Shown here: positions 1-7,016 of the stretch, piece by piece | Layout of the letters: the number at the start of each line of letters is the position of its first letter | Position numbering within the stretch: position 1 is the first letter of the stretch | Assembly (NCBI GenBank): GCA_020634245.1 | Contig: JACKCC010000004.1 | Coordinates: 1-18,702, forward strand | Reading direction: 5' to 3' | DNA from: Ardenticatenaceae bacterium | Lineage (GTDB): Bacteria; Chloroflexota; Anaerolineae; Promineifilales; Promineifilaceae | DNA length: 18,702 nucleotides | Made by a program: the position numbers and the translations under genes | The notes under the pieces: generated by a model | What the model was told of the DNA's origin: nothing | Databases searched by the model: none | The model's input: the letters and a program-made list of their open reading frames with translations, nothing else

Positions 1-42
1 CCGCAAACTCGCCCCTCCCGGACTCTCAAGGAGATGCTCAAG

Positions 43-1404
43 ATGAGTGACTATGATCTGGTCTTGAAAAATGGTCTGGTGGTGATGGGAGAGGCGGTGG
101 TGGCGGCGGATGTGGGGGTGATGGGGGGGAAGATTGCCGGCATTGCCCACCACCTCCACGGCACCGAAGAAATCGACTGCCAGGGACACATCGTCACCCC
201 CGGCGCCGTGGACGTCCACGTCCACCTGCAATACCCCATCGGCCCCCTCACCACCGGCGACGACTTCTTCACCGGAACCCGCGCCGCCGCCCTCGGCGGA
301 ACCACCACCATCATCGACTTCGTCGAAGCCCGCCCCCAGCAACCCCTCCTAGACGCCCTCCACGAACGGCACATGCTGGCCGCCGAACGCGCCGTCATCG
401 ACTACGGCTTCCACATGACCATCACCCCCACGGACATCCCCAAACTGGACCAGGTCCCCGCCATCGTCGCCGCCGGCTGCCCCAGCTTCAAACATTACAT
501 GGCCTACAGCTTCCGCCTCCACGATGGCGAACTCCTGCAATCCTTCCAGGCCATCCGCCGCGCCGGTGGCCTGCCCATCGTCCACGCGGAAAACTGGGAC
601 GTCATCCAAGCCCTGGTGCGGCAAAATCTGGCCGCCGGGCGCACCGAACCGCGCTGGCATCCCCGCAGCCGCCCGGCACTCATGGAAGGGGAAGCCGCCG
701 GGCGCGTTATCAATCTGGCCGCTCTCGCGGAAACCCCCGTCTACATCTTTCACGTCTCCTGCCAGGCCGTCGTGGAACGCATCGCCGCCGCCCGCGCCCA
801 GGGGCAGCCCGTCTACGGCGAAACCTGCCCCCAATACCTGCTGCTGGACGACAGCCTGTTTGAGCAGCCAGGCGTAGCCGGTGCGCTGCCCATTTGCTCG
901 CCGCCGCTGCGCCCGCGCTCAGAGCAGGCACATCTGTGGGCGGCGCTGGCGCGTGGGGATTTGCAGGTCATCTCCACCGACCACTGCCCTTTCTGGCTGG
1001 CGGACAAAGCGGCGGCGTTGGAAGACTTCAGCCGCATCCCTGGCGGGGTTCCCTCCATTGAAAGCCGCTTTGCTCTCGCCTACACGTTTGGCGTCGGCGC
1101 GGGGCGTTTGTCACTATCCCAATGGGTGGCCCGTTGCTGCACAACGCCCGCGCAGTTGATGGGATTGACCCACAAAGGGCAGATTGCCGTCGGTTATGAT
1201 GCCGATCTGGTCGTTTTCGACCCGCAATGGCCGGTAACGCTCTCCACGGAGACGCTGCACGAGAATGTGGACTGGACGCTTTACGCGGGTCGCCAACTCA
1301 CCGGCTGGCCCCGGCACACGCTCAGCCGGGGGCGGTGGCTGGTGCGAGATGGCGCGTTTGTGGGGCGGCCGGGTCAGGGGCAGTTTGTGTGCCGGCATTT
1401 CTAA
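43..1404 (+). CDS. dihydropyrimidinase / D-hydantoinase-type amidohydrolase
   Basis: Cytoplasmic metal-dependent cyclic amidohydrolase, expected to open dihydropyrimidine, hydantoin or allantoin-like rings. The 453 residues carry the full binuclear-zinc set of the family: HVH at 59-61 after the PGAVD strand, the Lys150 expected to be carbamylated (SFKHYMAY), His181 (HAEN), His237 (FHVSC) and Asp313 (STDHCPF). The GETCPQYL segment at 259-266 is also typical. Length fits the family (about 450-480). I chose the ATG at 43 because AAGGAG at 28-33 lies 9 bases before it; the in-frame ATG at 34 abuts that site directly. No other pyrimidine-catabolic gene is in view, so the exact substrate is open; dihydropyrimidinase versus hydantoinase or allantoinase cannot be settled by eye. 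Bases 1-33 hold only its leader. Confidence 0.9.
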   Translation: MSDYDLVLKNGLVVMGEAVVAADVGVMGGKIAGIAHHLHGTEEIDCQGHIVTPGAVDVHVHLQYPIGPLTTGDDFFTGTRAAALGGTTTIIDFVEARPQQPLLDALHERHMLAAERAVIDYGFHMTITPTDIPKLDQVPAIVAAGCPSFKHYMAYSFRLHDGELLQSFQAIRRAGGLPIVHAENWDVIQALVRQNLAAGRTEPRWHPRSRPALMEGEAAGRVINLAALAETPVYIFHVSCQAVVERIAAARAQGQPVYGETCPQYLLLDDSLFEQPGVAGALPICSPPLRPRSEQAHLWAALARGDLQVISTDHCPFWLADKAAALEDFSRIPGGVPSIESRFALAYTFGVGAGRLSLSQWVARCCTTPAQLMGLTHKGQIAVGYDADLVVFDPQWPVTLSTETLHENVDWTLYAGRQLTGWPRHTLSRGRWLVRDGAFVGRPGQGQFVCRHF

Positions 1405-1412
1405 TCCGCTAT

Positions 1413-1506
1413 GTAACTACTAACGCTCACTGAAGATTGGACCAATTTCACGCGCTCAATGACCATTTTCACCAGAAAAATGGGGCCAATCTGGCTTAGC
1501 AGTTAC
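1413..1506. repeat. 94-bp imperfect palindromic element (MITE- or REP-like)
   Basis: The intergenic DNA between the amidohydrolase and the next gene folds on itself. The outer arms GTAACTACTAA (1413-1423) and TTAGCAGTTAC (1496-1506) are inverted copies with one mismatch. Inner arms AGATTGG (1434-1440) and CCAATCT (1486-1492) are perfect. A central stem CCATTTTC/GAAAAATGG lies at 1463-1483. No target-site duplication or ORF is evident. This nested arrangement is typical of small non-autonomous elements or dispersed palindromes; whether it is multicopy cannot be seen here. Confidence 0.5.
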
Positions 1507-1599
1507 TCCCCTATTGTCAATCTTAAAGGGTTCACCCAAAATCAACTTCGGACTATCCGACGAGCAAAAACCCTTCCGGCGCATCCATCGTTTCCAATC

Positions 1600-1896
1600 T
1601 TACATAAGGAGCGGTAAGGAAATGGCTTCGTCATCTGATTTGATTTCCGCTCCGTATGAAACGGAAATGCCGGCATTAAGCGCCTCCAGGTGGCCGTCCG
1701 CAATTAAGATAGCGGCTATCCATGATAGCGGCTGCTTGTCAGTAACCGTCCGTAGAAAGAGTGGCGTTATTTTCGGACGGTCAAAAGGTATGCTCCACTC
1801 CTTCCTGATTTCATCCTCCTGGGGCAAGTCCACCCCCAAAATCCCCACATCACGCTGTTTGTATCCGTCCGTGAAAAAGGTTACAATGCACTGCAT
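1600..1896 (-). CDS. small hypothetical protein, divergent from ctaB
   Basis: Unrecognised 98-residue protein beginning MQCIVTFFTDGYKQRDVG, with no signal peptide or membrane segment. I call it real because its amino-acid composition looks like a folded protein (an alternating hydrophobic N-terminus, then DLPQEDEIRKEW and WIAAILIADGHLEAL). The opposite plus-strand reading is rich in Ser, Lys and Arg and looks like noise. GAGG at 1907-1910 lies 10 bases upstream of the ATG. The ATG occupies 1894-1896, so it shares the CATG at 1894-1897 with the putative ctaB start at 1895. The same frame runs open further upstream, to 2211, but that part mirrors ctaB. Its promoter would have to lie inside ctaB. 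Function unknown. Confidence 0.5.
   Translation of the reverse strand: MQCIVTFFTDGYKQRDVGILGVDLPQEDEIRKEWSIPFDRPKITPLFLRTVTDKQPLSWIAAILIADGHLEALNAGISVSYGAEIKSDDEAISLPLLM
1859..1887 (+). promoter_or_regulatory. candidate sigma70-type promoter for ctaB
   Basis: TTGTAT at 1859-1864 and TACAAT at 1882-1887 are separated by 17 bases. The -10 matches TATAAT at 5 of 6 positions; the -35 matches only its TTG. Transcription would start near 1894, almost on the ATG at 1895, which implies a leaderless or near-leaderless ctaB mRNA. This is a pattern match only. Confidence 0.3.
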
Positions 1897-2827
1897 GGCA
1901 AACGAACCTCTAACGAAAGATTTAGGCGGGGCAAAGGCGATTTCGCTACGCCAGGATTGGCGCGCGTTTTTGCACATGATTGTCGTCTTGTTCAAGCTAC
2001 GCGTCGTGTCGCTGCTGCTGATGGCCGCCGTGGGCGGTGCATTTCTGGGCGCGGGGGGCTGGCCTGGATTATGGCATCTCATGTTGGTGTTAGGGGCCGG
2101 GGGTCTGGCGGCGTCCGGGGCCGCCTCCCTGAACCAATACCTGGAGCGGCACAAAGACGGGGCCATGGGGCGCACGCACAAACGCCCACTGGTGAATGGG
2201 GACATTCCCAATCCTCAATGGGTACTCTACGTTGGCACGCTCATGATCATCCTCCCCGTCCTGGCGACGTGGACGTTTAATCCTCCCCTGGCGTTTTTCT
2301 TACTCCTGGGGGCCATCATTTACGTGGGTGTCTACACCATCTGGCTGAAGCCGCGCACGCTGCTGAATATCATCATCGGCGGGGCAGCGGGTAGCGCGGC
2401 GGTGATGACGGGGGGGGCGGCTGTTGGAGCGTGGCGCGATCCTGGGGTGATTGTGCTGGCGCTGCTAATTTTTTTGTGGACGCCGACGCATTTTTGGAGC
2501 CTGGCGATCCTGTATCGGGATGATTATGTACGCGCGGATGTGCCGATGTTGCCGGCAAAAGTGACTGCGCACGAAGCCTCCTGGTGGGTACTCTCACACA
2601 CCCTGCCCACCGGCCTCGCCGCCATCGGCCTGGGTCTCGTCCCCGCCCTCGGCTGGCTCTATTTCATCCCCACGGCCCTGCTGACCATTGACCTGCTCTG
2701 GCGCAACATTCGCCTCATTCGCCAGACCACGCCACGCAACGCCAAATCCCTCTTCCTGGCCTCCAACATTTACCTCACCATTCTCCTTTTCCTCATCTTT
2801 GCCGACACACTGCTGCGCGGCATCTAA
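1895..2827 (+). CDS. ctaB: protoheme IX farnesyltransferase (heme O synthase)
   Basis: Integral membrane UbiA-family prenyltransferase that adds a farnesyl group to heme B to give heme O, needed for heme-copper oxidases. It shows the polyprenyl-diphosphate motif LNQYLERHKDGAMGRT followed by KRPL, the second family motif YTIWLKPRT followed by NIIIGGAAG, and the strongly conserved FLWTPTHFWSLAI. About eight or nine hydrophobic segments are visible. The first acidic residue of motif 1 is Glu, as in mitochondrial COX10, where many bacterial enzymes have Asp. The frame is open back to 1514, but upstream residues look non-coding. With ATG 1895 the protein has 310 residues, normal for the family; ATG 1886, with AAGG at 1877-1880 upstream, is the alternative. 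The SDR gene follows after 10 bases. Confidence 0.9.
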   Translation: MANEPLTKDLGGAKAISLRQDWRAFLHMIVVLFKLRVVSLLLMAAVGGAFLGAGGWPGLWHLMLVLGAGGLAASGAASLNQYLERHKDGAMGRTHKRPLVNGDIPNPQWVLYVGTLMIILPVLATWTFNPPLAFFLLLGAIIYVGVYTIWLKPRTLLNIIIGGAAGSAAVMTGGAAVGAWRDPGVIVLALLIFLWTPTHFWSLAILYRDDYVRADVPMLPAKVTAHEASWWVLSHTLPTGLAAIGLGLVPALGWLYFIPTALLTIDLLWRNIRLIRQTTPRNAKSLFLASNIYLTILLFLIFADTLLRGI

Positions 2828-2837
2828 CTCGTTTCCC

Positions 2838-3821
2838 ATGTCGTTTTGGTCAGGCAAACGAGTCCTCATCACGGGAGCCACGGGCTTCATCGGCGGCGCA
2901 CTGGCGCGGCGGTTGGCCGACGCGGGCGCGCATGTCACCGGCCTGGGCCGCAATCTGGCCGCCGCCACCCATTTGCGAGAGGCCAGCGTGATGCTACGGC
3001 AAGCGGACCTGCTGGATGCGGCAGCTATGCACGACGCCGTGGCCGGTCAGGATGTGTTGTTCCACGTGGCCGCCTGGCTCAGCCGCCGCCACGGTCAGGA
3101 ATCGGAGGCGTATCGGCTGAATGTGACGGCCACGTTGGAATTGGTGCGCATGGCGAGAAATGCCGGCATTTCCCGATTCATCCACGTCAGTTCCGTCGCC
3201 ACTTATGGACCACCCCGCGACGGTTCCATCAGCGAACAACAGCCCCTGAGCACCACACAACGCGACATCTACGGACGCACAAAGGCAATAGGCGAAACAG
3301 AAGCCCGTCGCCTGGCCCAGGAGATCAATCTCCCCCTCACTGTTGTCCGTCCCGGCATGGTCTACGGACCTCGCGCCCGCGCCTGGACCGTAAACATGCT
3401 CACGCTGGTGCAAAAGCGCACCCCCGTCATTCTCGGACGCGGTGATGGCTATGCCTGTCCCGTATACATTGACAACCTGCTGGATGGCATGTTGCTCGCG
3501 GGTTCCCAGACTGCCGCTGCCGGCAACGCCTTCAACTTCTGCGATCCCCCCATCACCTGGCGGCAATTCTTCACCTACTACGGCGACATGTGCGGCCGCC
3601 GCCCCGTCTCGCTGCCCCTGTTCCTCGCCAAGCCCATCATCCGCTACGTCCGCCCCGGCGGCATCACACCCGACCTGCTCGCCTTCTACACCGCCAAAGC
3701 CATCTACCCCACCACCAAAGCGGAACAACTCCTGGGCTACCGGCCGCGCGTGTCCATTGCCGAGGGCATGCGCCGCGCCGAACAATGGCTGCGGCAGCAA
3801 GGCTATCTTCCGCCCACCTGA
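2838..3821 (+). CDS. NAD(P)-dependent epimerase/dehydratase, extended SDR family
   Basis: Cytoplasmic oxidoreductase of 327 residues with a Rossmann fold. The N-terminal dinucleotide-binding motif GATGFIG is at 13-19. The catalytic triad is complete: Ser118 or Ser119 in HVSSV, Tyr145 and Lys149 in IYGRTK. The RPGMVYGP segment at 171-178 is the usual NNAS/PG strand after the active site. The pattern is closest to the 3-beta-hydroxysteroid dehydrogenase or dihydroflavonol reductase-like branch, so the substrate may be a sterol-, isoprenoid- or sugar-type alcohol; this cannot be fixed from sequence alone. The ATG at 2838 is chosen because the fold begins six residues later; the frame upstream overlaps ctaB. 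It lies 10 bases after ctaB and 29 before the methyltransferase, suggesting one transcript. Confidence 0.85.
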   Translation: MSFWSGKRVLITGATGFIGGALARRLADAGAHVTGLGRNLAAATHLREASVMLRQADLLDAAAMHDAVAGQDVLFHVAAWLSRRHGQESEAYRLNVTATLELVRMARNAGISRFIHVSSVATYGPPRDGSISEQQPLSTTQRDIYGRTKAIGETEARRLAQEINLPLTVVRPGMVYGPRARAWTVNMLTLVQKRTPVILGRGDGYACPVYIDNLLDGMLLAGSQTAAAGNAFNFCDPPITWRQFFTYYGDMCGRRPVSLPLFLAKPIIRYVRPGGITPDLLAFYTAKAIYPTTKAEQLLGYRPRVSIAEGMRRAEQWLRQQGYLPPT

Positions 3822-3850
3822 CGCCCCCCCCAAAAACGTCGGCCACCCCC

Positions 3851-4543
3851 ATGCTTTTCCTCTATCTTCTCTTTGTTCTTCTGGTCGGCCTCCTCCTCTT
3901 TCTCCTTTTCTACTGGCTCATCATTGACACGGAAGGCGCCTTCCTGGGGCGGCGCGTCGTGGTCTGGCTTTACGATCTGACAGCTCACCGATACGATGCC
4001 ATCAAGGAATTTGACACCGCGGACGAAGAACACCTGGTCGTCCGCCCCCTGATGGCAGCGCTGGCGGATTGTCCCGCGCCCGTGATTTTGGACGTAGCCA
4101 CAGGCACGGGGCGGGTTCCCTTTGACCTGCTGCAACAACCCACATTCACGGGCACGCTCGTGGCCGTGGATGCCTCATCCCGCATGTTGGCCCAGGCGCG
4201 GCGGAAACTGGCGCCCTATGGCACGCGCTGTCAGCTCCGGCGGCACGCCGCCACGCCACTCCCTTTCCCTGACGCCCAGTTCGACGCCGTCACTTGCCTG
4301 GAGGCGCTGGAATTTCTGCCCTCCGACGAAGACGCCCTGCGCGAAATGACCCGCGTTTTGCGTCCGGGCGGCGTGTTGATGACAACGCGGCGCAAAGGAA
4401 GCGAAGCCCATCTGTTCCTACATCGCCACCGCTCCGAAACCCAGATGGTGCGCCTGCTGCAAGAGATGGGGCTGACGCAGGTTCATTGCCAATTGTGGCA
4501 AATCAACTATGATCTAATCATGGCGCGTAAATCACCAACCTGA
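3851..4543 (+). CDS. membrane-anchored class I SAM-dependent methyltransferase
   Basis: A 230-residue protein with a very hydrophobic N-terminal helix (residues 1-24) that should anchor it in the cytoplasmic membrane, followed by a Methyltransf_11-type domain. SAM-binding motif I is VILDVATGTGRV (78-89). The acidic residue for the ribose is Asp107 in AVDASS. Post-motif II is FPDAQFDAVTCLEALEF (139-155), and LREMTRVLRPGGVL (163-176) is the typical motif III loop. The methyl acceptor is unknown; the membrane anchor favours a lipid or quinone-like substrate, but that is inference. The start at 3851 leaves the anchor as residue 1 onward; the frame upstream overlaps the SDR gene and reads as a shadow. 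Confidence 0.8.
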   Translation: MLFLYLLFVLLVGLLLFLLFYWLIIDTEGAFLGRRVVVWLYDLTAHRYDAIKEFDTADEEHLVVRPLMAALADCPAPVILDVATGTGRVPFDLLQQPTFTGTLVAVDASSRMLAQARRKLAPYGTRCQLRRHAATPLPFPDAQFDAVTCLEALEFLPSDEDALREMTRVLRPGGVLMTTRRKGSEAHLFLHRHRSETQMVRLLQEMGLTQVHCQLWQINYDLIMARKSPT

Positions 4544-4582
4544 CGCACGTCTTGTCAACTACAATGTGATGGATTCCCAACA

Positions 4583-4637
4583 CTTCCTGGAAACTGTATA
4601 TGAGACGACTCTCGCCTGAGAATCAGCTTCCAGGAAG
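4583..4637. promoter_or_regulatory. paired TTCCnGGAA palindromes upstream of the secreted hydrolase
   Basis: Two 9-base palindromes, TTCCTGGAA at 4584-4592 and TTCCAGGAA at 4628-4636, lie 44 bp apart, about four helical turns. Extended by one base they form a perfect 10-bp inverted repeat (CTTCCTGGAA and TTCCAGGAAG). They sit 40-95 bases before the hydrolase start. This fits either a two-site operator or the stem of a long 5'-leader hairpin. No cognate regulator is visible in the window. Confidence 0.35.
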
Positions 4638-4677
4638 GTTCGCAACCAGATACAACCTCGATGAAGGAGTTTCCCTC

Positions 4678-5925
4678 ATGCCCCGTTCGCACCCTGTCCA
4701 CTGGTTTCACCTACTTCTGTTGCTCAGTCTGCTCGTCGTGGGAACGGCCCTGGCAGACGATACCCCGACCATAACGCCCCAACCGTTCCCCGCTCCCCAA
4801 CTCCAACCCGTTGGCTGGCGCACGGAAACCGTGCCGCGCACGGGCGGCGGCTCTTACGTCCTCCTCATCATTTATCCAGCCACGGCTGCCGGCTACAACA
4901 CACCCTTTGATCCCAGCCAGGGACCCTACCCCGCCGTTTCCTTTGGGCACGGCTTCTTCCAGCACCCAGACCGGTATCAGCCCACGCTGGAAGACCTGGC
5001 GGGGCATGGCTACATCGTGGTGGCGCCGGAATCAGAGTTGGGGCTGTTCCCAAACCACGCCCAGTTTGCCCAAGACCTCAGCGACGCCCTGACCTGGCTG
5101 GAAAATGAAAACAGCAATGCCGCCTCGCCTTTCTACCAGAGTGTGGACACCGCCCATTTTGGCCTCTCCGGGCACTCCATGGGTGGCGGAGCCAGCATCC
5201 TGGCCGCCGCCGCGGACAACCGCGTGAAGGCGGTGTTAAACATGGCCGCGGCGGAAACGAATCCTTCCGCCAAAGCAGCAATGGCCGACGTACACGTGCC
5301 CATCAGCCTGCTTTCCGGCAGCGATGATGCCATTGTGCCTTACGAGACGAACGGGCAGGAGATGTACAACAACGGCCACGCGCCGCGCTTGCTGCCCCTG
5401 CTGATCGGCGGCTATCATTGTGGCTTCCAGGATAATCCTTTCCCGCTCTTTTGCGACAGCGGCGCCATGGACGCGCAGACGCAGCTTGCCCTGACGCGGC
5501 AAAATCTGGTGGCTTTCTTTGGCCTCTACCTGAAGGGGGACCAAAGCTACTGGCCTTATGTATGGGGACCGTTTACGCTAAATAATCCGTTGGTTTCCGT
5601 GGAATCGGACCCGGGGATGATGCTGGCTCCGTTCGCGCAAACGCAGCAGGGGAATCCGGGCGTGACGCTCTCGTATACGGTGACGCTCACCAATGATGGA
5701 GAAGAAGCGGATAGTTATGGCATTTTCAAGGTGGGGAATCAATGGCCGACCGTGATCACGCCCAACCATACGCCATTGTTGAATCCGGGCGAGAGTGTGA
5801 CGATTGGGGTGGCGGTGATTGTGCCGGCATCTGGCGGCAACCGCGACCTCCTCATCCTTAGCGCCCGCTCCGACAACGATGGCCTCACCCGCCAGGACGC
5901 CTACATCGTCAGCCGCCGTCCCTGA
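4678..5925 (+). CDS. secreted alpha/beta hydrolase with C-terminal Ig-like domain
   Basis: Exported serine hydrolase of 415 residues. Residues 1-26 form a signal peptide (HPVHWF, then a Leu/Val-rich core, cleavage after TALA). The catalytic domain has FGHGFF near 89-94 for the oxyanion hole, nucleophile Ser167 in GLSGHSMGGG, the acid in SGSDDAIVP (Asp216 or Asp217) and His247 in GGYHCGF. This is the dienelactone hydrolase, chlorophyllase or PAF-acetylhydrolase-like group that also includes polyester hydrolases. From about residue 320 a beta-rich segment (LSYTVTLTNDGEEADSYGIF, then LNPGESVTI) resembles NEW3/CARDB-type Ig-like domains of exported enzymes. The ATG at 4678 has AAGGAG at 4664-4669, 8 bases upstream. 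The substrate is unknown; an ester or polyester is likely. Confidence 0.82.
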   Translation: MPRSHPVHWFHLLLLLSLLVVGTALADDTPTITPQPFPAPQLQPVGWRTETVPRTGGGSYVLLIIYPATAAGYNTPFDPSQGPYPAVSFGHGFFQHPDRYQPTLEDLAGHGYIVVAPESELGLFPNHAQFAQDLSDALTWLENENSNAASPFYQSVDTAHFGLSGHSMGGGASILAAAADNRVKAVLNMAAAETNPSAKAAMADVHVPISLLSGSDDAIVPYETNGQEMYNNGHAPRLLPLLIGGYHCGFQDNPFPLFCDSGAMDAQTQLALTRQNLVAFFGLYLKGDQSYWPYVWGPFTLNNPLVSVESDPGMMLAPFAQTQQGNPGVTLSYTVTLTNDGEEADSYGIFKVGNQWPTVITPNHTPLLNPGESVTIGVAVIVPASGGNRDLLILSARSDNDGLTRQDAYIVSRRP

Positions 5926-5943
5926 ACCAAAAAGGAACCCACT

Positions 5944-6357
5944 ATGAACGAAAAAGACCAGGAAATCTGGGACTTCCTCCAACGACATCTGCACAGCATC
6001 TTCACCCGCGACAGCCAGACCTACCGCGAGACCACCGCCGCGGACCTCTCCCTCTACGAATGGTTCATCGTCCCCCACCGCCAGGACGGACTCGACTTCC
6101 ACCTCTTCATGATCGACAACAGTTGGTCTGGCAAAACGGACAGCTACCGCTTCGATCTGCTGGAGCCACGCCTGCAACGATACGGCGACACCGCCATCGT
6201 CAGCTACACCTTCATGCTCAGCACCGTCGCGGACGGCGCGATCACCCATCGCGCCCACAACGAAAGCCGCGTCCTGGTCAAGTTCCCCGACGGCTGGAAG
6301 GTTGTTCACGTCCACAAGTCGCCCGCGGAAAAAAGTCCCATACAAAACCAGGAATAA
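5944..6357 (+). CDS. NTF2-fold (SnoaL / CaMKII-association-like) protein
   Basis: Small cytoplasmic protein of 137 residues. It opens with an amphipathic helix (DQEIWDFLQRHLHSIFTRD), then DLSLYEW. It ends with NESRVLVKFPDGWKVVHVHKS, a very characteristic last beta-hairpin of the CaMKII-association/DUF4440 branch of the NTF2 superfamily. Such proteins form cone-shaped dimers that bind small ligands or act as scaffolds; no specific reaction can be assigned. AAGGAAC lies just before the ATG. It follows the secreted hydrolase by 18 bases and is followed by the next gene after 3 bases, so they are probably co-transcribed. Confidence 0.75.
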   Translation: MNEKDQEIWDFLQRHLHSIFTRDSQTYRETTAADLSLYEWFIVPHRQDGLDFHLFMIDNSWSGKTDSYRFDLLEPRLQRYGDTAIVSYTFMLSTVADGAITHRAHNESRVLVKFPDGWKVVHVHKSPAEKSPIQNQE

Positions 6358-6360
6358 CAT

Positions 6361-6969
6361 ATGCTGGAGGAAAGATTTGCCGCAATCGAACTCGGCCCCA
6401 TCGTCCGCCTGCAAATACAGACGCAGCCCTTACGAGTTGGCGACGGCGATGATCGCTGGTACGACATTCGCTGGCTTGCCGCCCTACCCGCGCTCCGCCT
6501 CACCACGGAAGGCATCATCGGCCTGGCGGATGGTCAGGAACAACTCGACGTCCACCATGTGGCCCATCCGCGGTCCCGTAGCGGACGCCCACGCGGCAAA
6601 GAAAACAGCATCTCCTTCAACGTTACCGCCCACTACACCCAGATAACGCGGCAGTATGGCGACCACATGTGGCCGGGAAGTGGCGGCGAAAACATCCTCA
6701 TCGAAACCAACACCCCCGTTAGCCCCGCCGACTTCCAACGCGGCTTGCTCATACAGACGGCGGGCGGCCTCATCCATCTGACGCACGTCAACGCCGCCGT
6801 GCCCTGCGTGCCCTTTGCTCGTTTTGCCCTGCACAAGCCGCACCGCCCCGCCGTGGAGTTGGTGAAGAACGCGCTGGTTTTCCTGGGGGACGGCATGCGC
6901 GGTTTCTATGCGGCCTACGATGGCGCGCCGGTGGAAGTGCGCGTGGGAGACTGGGCGTATCTACTGTGA
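6361..6969 (+). CDS. MOSC-domain-like protein
   Basis: A 202-residue cytoplasmic protein. The segment SGGENILIET (107-116), Cys149 in AAVPCVPFARFAL and the end VFLGDGMRGFYAA (173-185) together resemble the MOSC fold, the molybdenum-cofactor-binding domain of sulfurase C-termini and YiiM-type proteins. Cys149 would be the molybdenum-ligand position if the assignment holds. The N-terminal part (LQIQTQPLRVG) is consistent with the first MOSC strands. The gene starts 3 bases after the NTF2-fold gene. It ends exactly where a strong terminator hairpin begins, so it closes this transcription unit. The substrate is unknown and the family call is by eye only. Confidence 0.6.
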   Translation: MLEERFAAIELGPIVRLQIQTQPLRVGDGDDRWYDIRWLAALPALRLTTEGIIGLADGQEQLDVHHVAHPRSRSGRPRGKENSISFNVTAHYTQITRQYGDHMWPGSGGENILIETNTPVSPADFQRGLLIQTAGGLIHLTHVNAAVPCVPFARFALHKPHRPAVELVKNALVFLGDGMRGFYAAYDGAPVEVRVGDWAYLL

Positions 6970-7001
6970 AAAACCGGGTTTTCGCGGAAAACCCGGTTTT
7001 T
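6969..7001 (+). terminator. perfect 15-bp intrinsic terminator hairpin
   Basis: AAAAACCGGGTTTTC (6969-6983), loop GCG, GAAAACCCGGTTTTT (6987-7001): a flawless 15-bp stem with an A-tract on one side and a T-tract on the other, so it could work in both directions. Its first base is the last base of the MOSC-like gene's TGA stop. It separates that unit from the following gene. Confidence 0.85.
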
Positions 7002-7016
7002 GAGGTTGTTTTTATC

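Noticed and set aside
349..834. Minus-strand frame opposite the amidohydrolase
   Set aside because: Gly/Asp/Val-rich shadow typical of high-GC third-position bias; the plus-strand gene carries all catalytic residues.
1514..1885. N-terminal extension of ctaB of about 125 residues
   Set aside because: The frame is open, but its residues are Ser/Lys/Arg-rich and unlike the family. CtaB normally begins 20-30 residues before its first membrane segment, and the opposite strand reads better.
1897..2211. Longer version of the minus-strand small gene
   Set aside because: The extra part lies opposite ctaB and has Pro/Ala/Arg-rich shadow composition; the GAGG-preceded ATG at 1896 is a better start.
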